Program-made: the position numbers and the translations under genes
Notes under the pieces: generated by a model
What the model was told of the DNA's origin: nothing
The model's input: the letters and a program-made list of their open reading frames with translations, nothing else
Database searches by the model: none
Shown here: in pieces, positions 60,997-64,000 of the stretch
Numbering within the stretch: the stretch's first letter is position 1
How the letters are laid out: each line of letters starts with the position of its first letter
Assembly (NCBI RefSeq): GCF_016924145.1
Contig: NZ_JAFFZO010000010.1
Coordinates: forward strand, 1-64,000
DNA length: 64,000 nucleotides
From: Amphritea pacifica
Lineage (GTDB): Bacteria; Pseudomonadota; Gammaproteobacteria; Pseudomonadales; Balneatricaceae
Direction of reading: 5' to 3'

Positions 60997-61537
60997 TTCG
61001 TCAGCTTTGCGTTTTCTGATTGTTGATGATGACGAGACGTTCTCCCGGGTATTAAGCCGGGCAATTAAACGACGGGGTTATGAGACGGCGGTGGCCGGTT
61101 CAGCAGAACAGGCTCTGGAGATGTTACAAACCTTTACCCCGGATCTTGCCACTCTGGACCTGAAGATGGATGGTGCCTCAGGCATCACCCTGATTCCCCG
61201 TCTGAAAGCACTTAACCCCGATATCAGAATTCTGATTCTGACCGGCTATGCCAGTATCTCTACGGCGGTTGAAGCGATCAAGCTGGGGGCTACCGATTAT
61301 CTCGCCAAGCCTGCCGATACCGACCAGATTCTCGCAAAATTGAACACTACAGAGCCGGACCCGGATATTGAAATTGCCGATAAACCTATGTCCGTAGGAC
61401 GACTGGAGTGGGAACATATTCAGAAAGTGCTGACAGAACATGATGGCAACATCTCGGCTACCGCCCGCGCCCTGGGCATGCACCGGCGCACCCTGCAGCG
61501 TAAACTACAAAAGCGCCCGGTCAGGGAAGAGCATTAA
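60986..61537 (+). CDS. regA: response regulator, RegA/PrrA/RoxR type
   Basis: A 183-residue two-domain regulator. The receiver domain has the acidic pocket LIVDDDET, the phospho-acceptor Asp in LATLDLKMDG (about residue 58), LTGYAS and the Lys in YLAKPAD. The C-terminal Fis-type helix-turn-helix is GNISATARALGMHRRTLQRK, diagnostic of the RegA group. Partner of the kinase just upstream. A REP-like inverted pair follows the stop codon. Confidence 0.94.
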   Translation: MDTNSSALRFLIVDDDETFSRVLSRAIKRRGYETAVAGSAEQALEMLQTFTPDLATLDLKMDGASGITLIPRLKALNPDIRILILTGYASISTAVEAIKLGATDYLAKPADTDQILAKLNTTEPDPDIEIADKPMSVGRLEWEHIQKVLTEHDGNISATARALGMHRRTLQRKLQKRPVREEH

Positions 61538-61547
61538 CGTTGCTCGT

Positions 61548-61615
61548 TGTAGGAGCGGCTTCCAGCCGCGAATGAATATTTTCATATATTCTCGCGGCTG
61601 GAAGCCGCTCCTACA
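61548..61615. repeat. REP-like inverted pair (24-bp arms)
   Basis: Two perfect 24-bp inverted arms, 61548-61571 and 61592-61615, with a 20-bp spacer. The arm begins TGTAGGAGCGGCTTCCAGCC, much like the REP sequences of Pseudomonas. A second, outer inverted match (AACGTTGCTCGTTG near 61536 and CGAGCAACGAGCAACG near 61660) brackets it. It lies between convergent genes and may also act as a transcription stop. Confidence 0.85.
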
Positions 61616-61710
61616 AATACAAAGAAGGCTTTTATCGAACAACGAACAAGTGACGTCGAGCAACGAGCAACGGTTTTTAAAGCTTTTTGTGACAATCCAG
61701 CCAGATTGCT

Positions 61711-62379
61711 TTACTGATCATCAATATATTTTTTGGCGTCGAAGGTGCGGATCCAGTCAGGATAGAACACCATCATCCCGGTCATGATGATGCCGTTGAG
61801 CAGCCCCTCAGGAAAGACAATAAGTGGCAGTATCTGTATATACTCGCTATAGATCTTATCACTGCTGTAAACGTCACTGATCCACAACAGAAACCCCATG
61901 CTCAGCCCGCCAGCGAGGGTCGCCGCCCCCGCTCCCAAAAAAGCACAGAGAAACAGATAGACAAAAAAGTTAGGTGGCAGTCGTGCTTCAACCTGACGCA
62001 GAATATAATAGCTAACCAGCGAAGGAATGACGACGGTGCAGAGCCCGTTCACCGCGAAGCCGTCCCAGCCCTCCCGCCCGATCAGGGTAGTCCCCAACAG
62101 TGCCAGACTGGCGGACAGAATCGCCAGATCCCAGCCAAACATCAGGGTAAGCACCGTCACCCCGAGAAAATGGATACCCAGTCCGGGCGAGATACCGGCC
62201 CGCATCTGCCATAAAATCATCAGCCCGACGGTCGTTCCCAGAAACAGATGTTGCAGCTGCCGGTTACTGACGAGCGTCGACCAGGGCGCAGACCATATCG
62301 CCAGCCCCAGCAACAGAAAATAGCCGGCCTGGGCAAACCAGAACCAGAAGCCGGTGATCAGGTCTGTGGTTAAATTCAT
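61711..62379 (-). CDS. CbiM-like integral membrane protein (COG3235 type)
   Basis: A 222-residue protein with six or more membrane segments. GIHFLGVTVLTLMFGWDLAI and LPLIVFPEGLLNGIIMTGMM recall the conserved His-containing loops of CbiM/energy-coupling permeases for cobalt or nickel. No ATPase or other transport partners are nearby, and the N-terminal metal-binding Met-His-x-x of true CbiM is not seen. Function in metal or vitamin uptake is therefore only a possibility. It is convergent with regA. Confidence 0.72.
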   Translation of the reverse strand: MNLTTDLITGFWFWFAQAGYFLLLGLAIWSAPWSTLVSNRQLQHLFLGTTVGLMILWQMRAGISPGLGIHFLGVTVLTLMFGWDLAILSASLALLGTTLIGREGWDGFAVNGLCTVVIPSLVSYYILRQVEARLPPNFFVYLFLCAFLGAGAATLAGGLSMGFLLWISDVYSSDKIYSEYIQILPLIVFPEGLLNGIIMTGMMVFYPDWIRTFDAKKYIDDQ

Positions 62380-62431
62380 GACGTTGCCGAATCCCTTGAG
62401 TAGACTCTCTAATCAGTGAGTTCTGTCGAGT

Positions 62432-62902
62432 TTAGCGCGCTGACGGTAAAATAAGATTGTTACAGCTCATTAAAATAGCATCTTCACTGCCATTCCCGCT
62501 TGGATAATAGCCTTTACGAATACCATCTTCTGTATAACCCAGCCGCAGATAGAGTCTGCGGGCGGCCTCGTTAGAGCGGCGCACCTCGAGCATATTCCGG
62601 TGAATATCGTCGTTGTGAAGCTGCTCATGAACATAGTGCATCAGCTCAGTCGCCAGCCCCTGGCCACGGCACACAGGACGCACGCCGATCTGCAGCAACT
62701 CAGCCTCATCCAGAACCGTTGACAGCAGAGCAAACCCTGTCAGTCGCCTCTCCTGCCATACACCATAACAACGATATCGCTGACCAGACAGATACGTGTG
62801 TAACTGAGTTTCAGACCAGGGGGAAGCGAAACACAGGGTCTGCAGCTCTGACAGCTGCGACAGATCGTCGACCTTAAGCGGTCGCAGGTGATTATCGCTC
62901 AT
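62432..62902 (-). CDS. rimI: ribosomal protein S18-alanine N-acetyltransferase
   Basis: A 156-residue GNAT acetyltransferase that modifies the N-terminus of S18. Acetyl-CoA binding is at IGVRPVCRGQGLATELM, with LEVRRSNEAARRLYLRLGY following. It overlaps the upstream holD-like gene by 11 bp; the holD-rimI pairing is the same as in E. coli and Pseudomonas. Confidence 0.93.
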   Translation of the reverse strand: MSDNHLRPLKVDDLSQLSELQTLCFASPWSETQLHTYLSGQRYRCYGVWQERRLTGFALLSTVLDEAELLQIGVRPVCRGQGLATELMHYVHEQLHNDDIHRNMLEVRRSNEAARRLYLRLGYTEDGIRKGYYPSGNGSEDAILMSCNNLILPSAR

Positions 62903-63827
62903 CGCCAGCCGGTTGTTTTTCCAGATGATCGAGCAGCGGCTGCAGATCCTGCCACACCTCCCGCTTGCAGCCCGGCACCATCATCATCTCGGTAAGGCTG
63001 GCAGAGGCCAGGGTTTTAACGCTGGAGCGCAGACTGAACAGCATACCGCGCAACTGATCCAGCGGCTCAGTCCGTTCCAGCACCATCTGGGCGGCAGACT
63101 CACCCAGCAGTAACACAGTACTCACCGGATTCTTTTGCAAACTTTTCTTCAGTTTATGCTGCACGGTGAGGCGAGCCTGTTCAGCCCCCTGATCCAGCGA
63201 TTTGCTGGCAAACATCGGCCAGGGCAGGGTATAAAACTCAGCCGCACTACCGCCGCTAAGACCGATAGAGCGCAGAATTTTATCGAGTAGAATCTGGTGA
63301 TGAGCATCGGCCTGCCCGCTGTTCAGCTGCGCCCGCGCAGACACTGACACCGGCGGCAGAGAATCGATGACCAGGCAGTCCTGATATACCATAAAGGCCA
63401 GCTTAAACGGTTTCTGCTCAGTCTGTGCGGCGGGATCGGGGAGATCGATATCCACCGATTCAGAGAGGGTTATATCCGCCACCGCAGTTACAGGAACCGC
63501 TTCTGAAGGCGCAGTTGGGGGCACCTCTACCTCAGGCCTTGCTGGCGCAGCGGTTGCAGGCGCATTACCGGCTGATGCCGGTTTCTGCTCAGCCCCAAAA
63601 CTGGCACTCAGCTCAGCCCGGGCCTGTTTAGCAGCATGAGCGCGATCCGCCGGTTTAAGGATTGGGGCAGATGCCGTGGTAGCAACATCAGCCGCAGTTG
63701 CAGGCTGCGGCCAGCAGTACTCCCACACCCAGTCCGGGGTGGGACGGGCACCGGGGAGCTGTCGACGGGGCAGCCAACTGACAATGCCCAGCGTTTCCAG
63801 ATACTGATTTCGTAGCGACTGCTCCAT
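62892..63827 (-). CDS. holD: DNA polymerase III psi subunit-like protein
   Basis: A 311-residue protein whose N-terminus (YLETLGIVSWLPRRQLPGA) resembles HolD, the psi subunit that links the clamp loader to SSB through chi. A long Ala/Pro/Glu-rich linker (about residues 45-135) leads to a C-terminal alpha/beta domain (FMVYQDCLVIDSLPP ... VSTVLLLGESAAQMVL) that is larger than in E. coli psi and typical of the Pseudomonas form. Identification rests on this N-terminal motif and on adjacency to rimI. Confidence 0.75.
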   Translation of the reverse strand: MEQSLRNQYLETLGIVSWLPRRQLPGARPTPDWVWEYCWPQPATAADVATTASAPILKPADRAHAAKQARAELSASFGAEQKPASAGNAPATAAPARPEVEVPPTAPSEAVPVTAVADITLSESVDIDLPDPAAQTEQKPFKLAFMVYQDCLVIDSLPPVSVSARAQLNSGQADAHHQILLDKILRSIGLSGGSAAEFYTLPWPMFASKSLDQGAEQARLTVQHKLKKSLQKNPVSTVLLLGESAAQMVLERTEPLDQLRGMLFSLRSSVKTLASASLTEMMMVPGCKREVWQDLQPLLDHLEKQPAGDER

Positions 63828-63875
63828 TATGCTGTTCCCTTTACCCTGAACTGATAACTGAAATTTACGCGTCAG

Positions 63876-64000
63876 TTAAACCTGCGGATGAGCTTTCTCT
63901 TCGGTGGATTCAAGCATATTCAACGCATGGATATAGGCTTTAGCCGAAGCGATGATAATATCGGTATCCGCTCCCAGCCCATTAACGATACGCCCCCCCT
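63876..64000 (-). CDS. leuA: 2-isopropylmalate synthase, C-terminal end
   Basis: The last 41 codons of a minus-strand gene running off the window. The tail [28 protein letters not shown] matches the C-terminal regulatory domain of LeuA, the first committed enzyme of leucine synthesis. The stop TAA is at 63876-63878. Only this part is visible. Confidence 0.8.
   Translation of the reverse strand, partial: GGRIVNGLGADTDIIIASAKAYIHALNMLESTEEKAHPQV

Overview
The window is chromosomal DNA of a marine-type gammaproteobacterium, most likely an Oceanospirillales/Pseudomonadales relative. From mutS (4.4 kb) to glnD (38.6 kb) the gene order follows the Pseudomonas aeruginosa block mutS-rpoS-nlpD-pcm-surE-truD-ftsB-eno-pyrG-tilS-accA-dnaE-rnhB/lpxB-lpxA-fabZ-lpxD-skp-bamA-rseP-cdsA-uppS-frr-pyrH-tsf-rpsB / map-glnD. 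A FabY-type ketoacyl synthase, RegB/RegA (RoxS/RoxR) and the rimI-holD pair fit the same affiliation. All gene identities come from reading the translations; no database search was run.

Layout. 0-3.8 kb: a transposase-like tail, a sulfotransferase and a large multidomain glycosyltransferase (surface glycan). 4.4-38.9 kb: housekeeping block for mismatch repair, stress sigma factor, cell-wall hydrolase activation, central metabolism, replication, lipid A, outer-membrane assembly, isoprenoid-lipid use, translation and nitrogen sensing. The three MEP isoprenoid genes normally inside this block (ispD, ispF, dxr) are absent, with gaps of only 9-17 bp where they should be; kdsA and fdxA are also absent from their usual places. 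39-41.5 kb: flgO/flgP and divergent flgT, the flagellar outer-ring proteins. 41.55-42.47 kb: an AT-rich membrane-protein ORF between two inverted arrays of perfect triloop palindromes. 42.5-48.7 kb: OmpA-like lipoprotein, fabY, a small lipoprotein, a TatD nuclease with an 11-copy heptamer repeat just upstream, non-coding repeat DNA, and prfC. 49-51.4 kb: a phospholipid module (variant CDP-alcohol phosphatidyltransferase, PlsC-like acyltransferase, second CDP-diglyceride synthase).

52.5-59.5 kb is the most unusual part. It is an AT-richer cluster with a stand-alone acyl carrier protein, a YheC/YheD-type ATP-grasp ligase, a sulfotransferase, a fold-III PLP decarboxylase, two tandem cyanophycin-synthetase-like ATP-grasp ligases and a Cys-nucleophile thioesterase. 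The carrier/ATP-grasp/decarboxylase trio resembles the logic of butirosin side-chain genes BtrI/BtrJ/BtrK (amino acid loaded on a carrier protein, then decarboxylated there). The rest suggests extension by peptide-type ligations, sulfation and thioesterase release. I infer an undescribed small-molecule pathway; its product cannot be read from the sequence.

59.7-64 kb: the RegB/RegA redox two-component system, a REP-like inverted pair, a CbiM-like membrane protein, rimI, holD and the 3' end of leuA.
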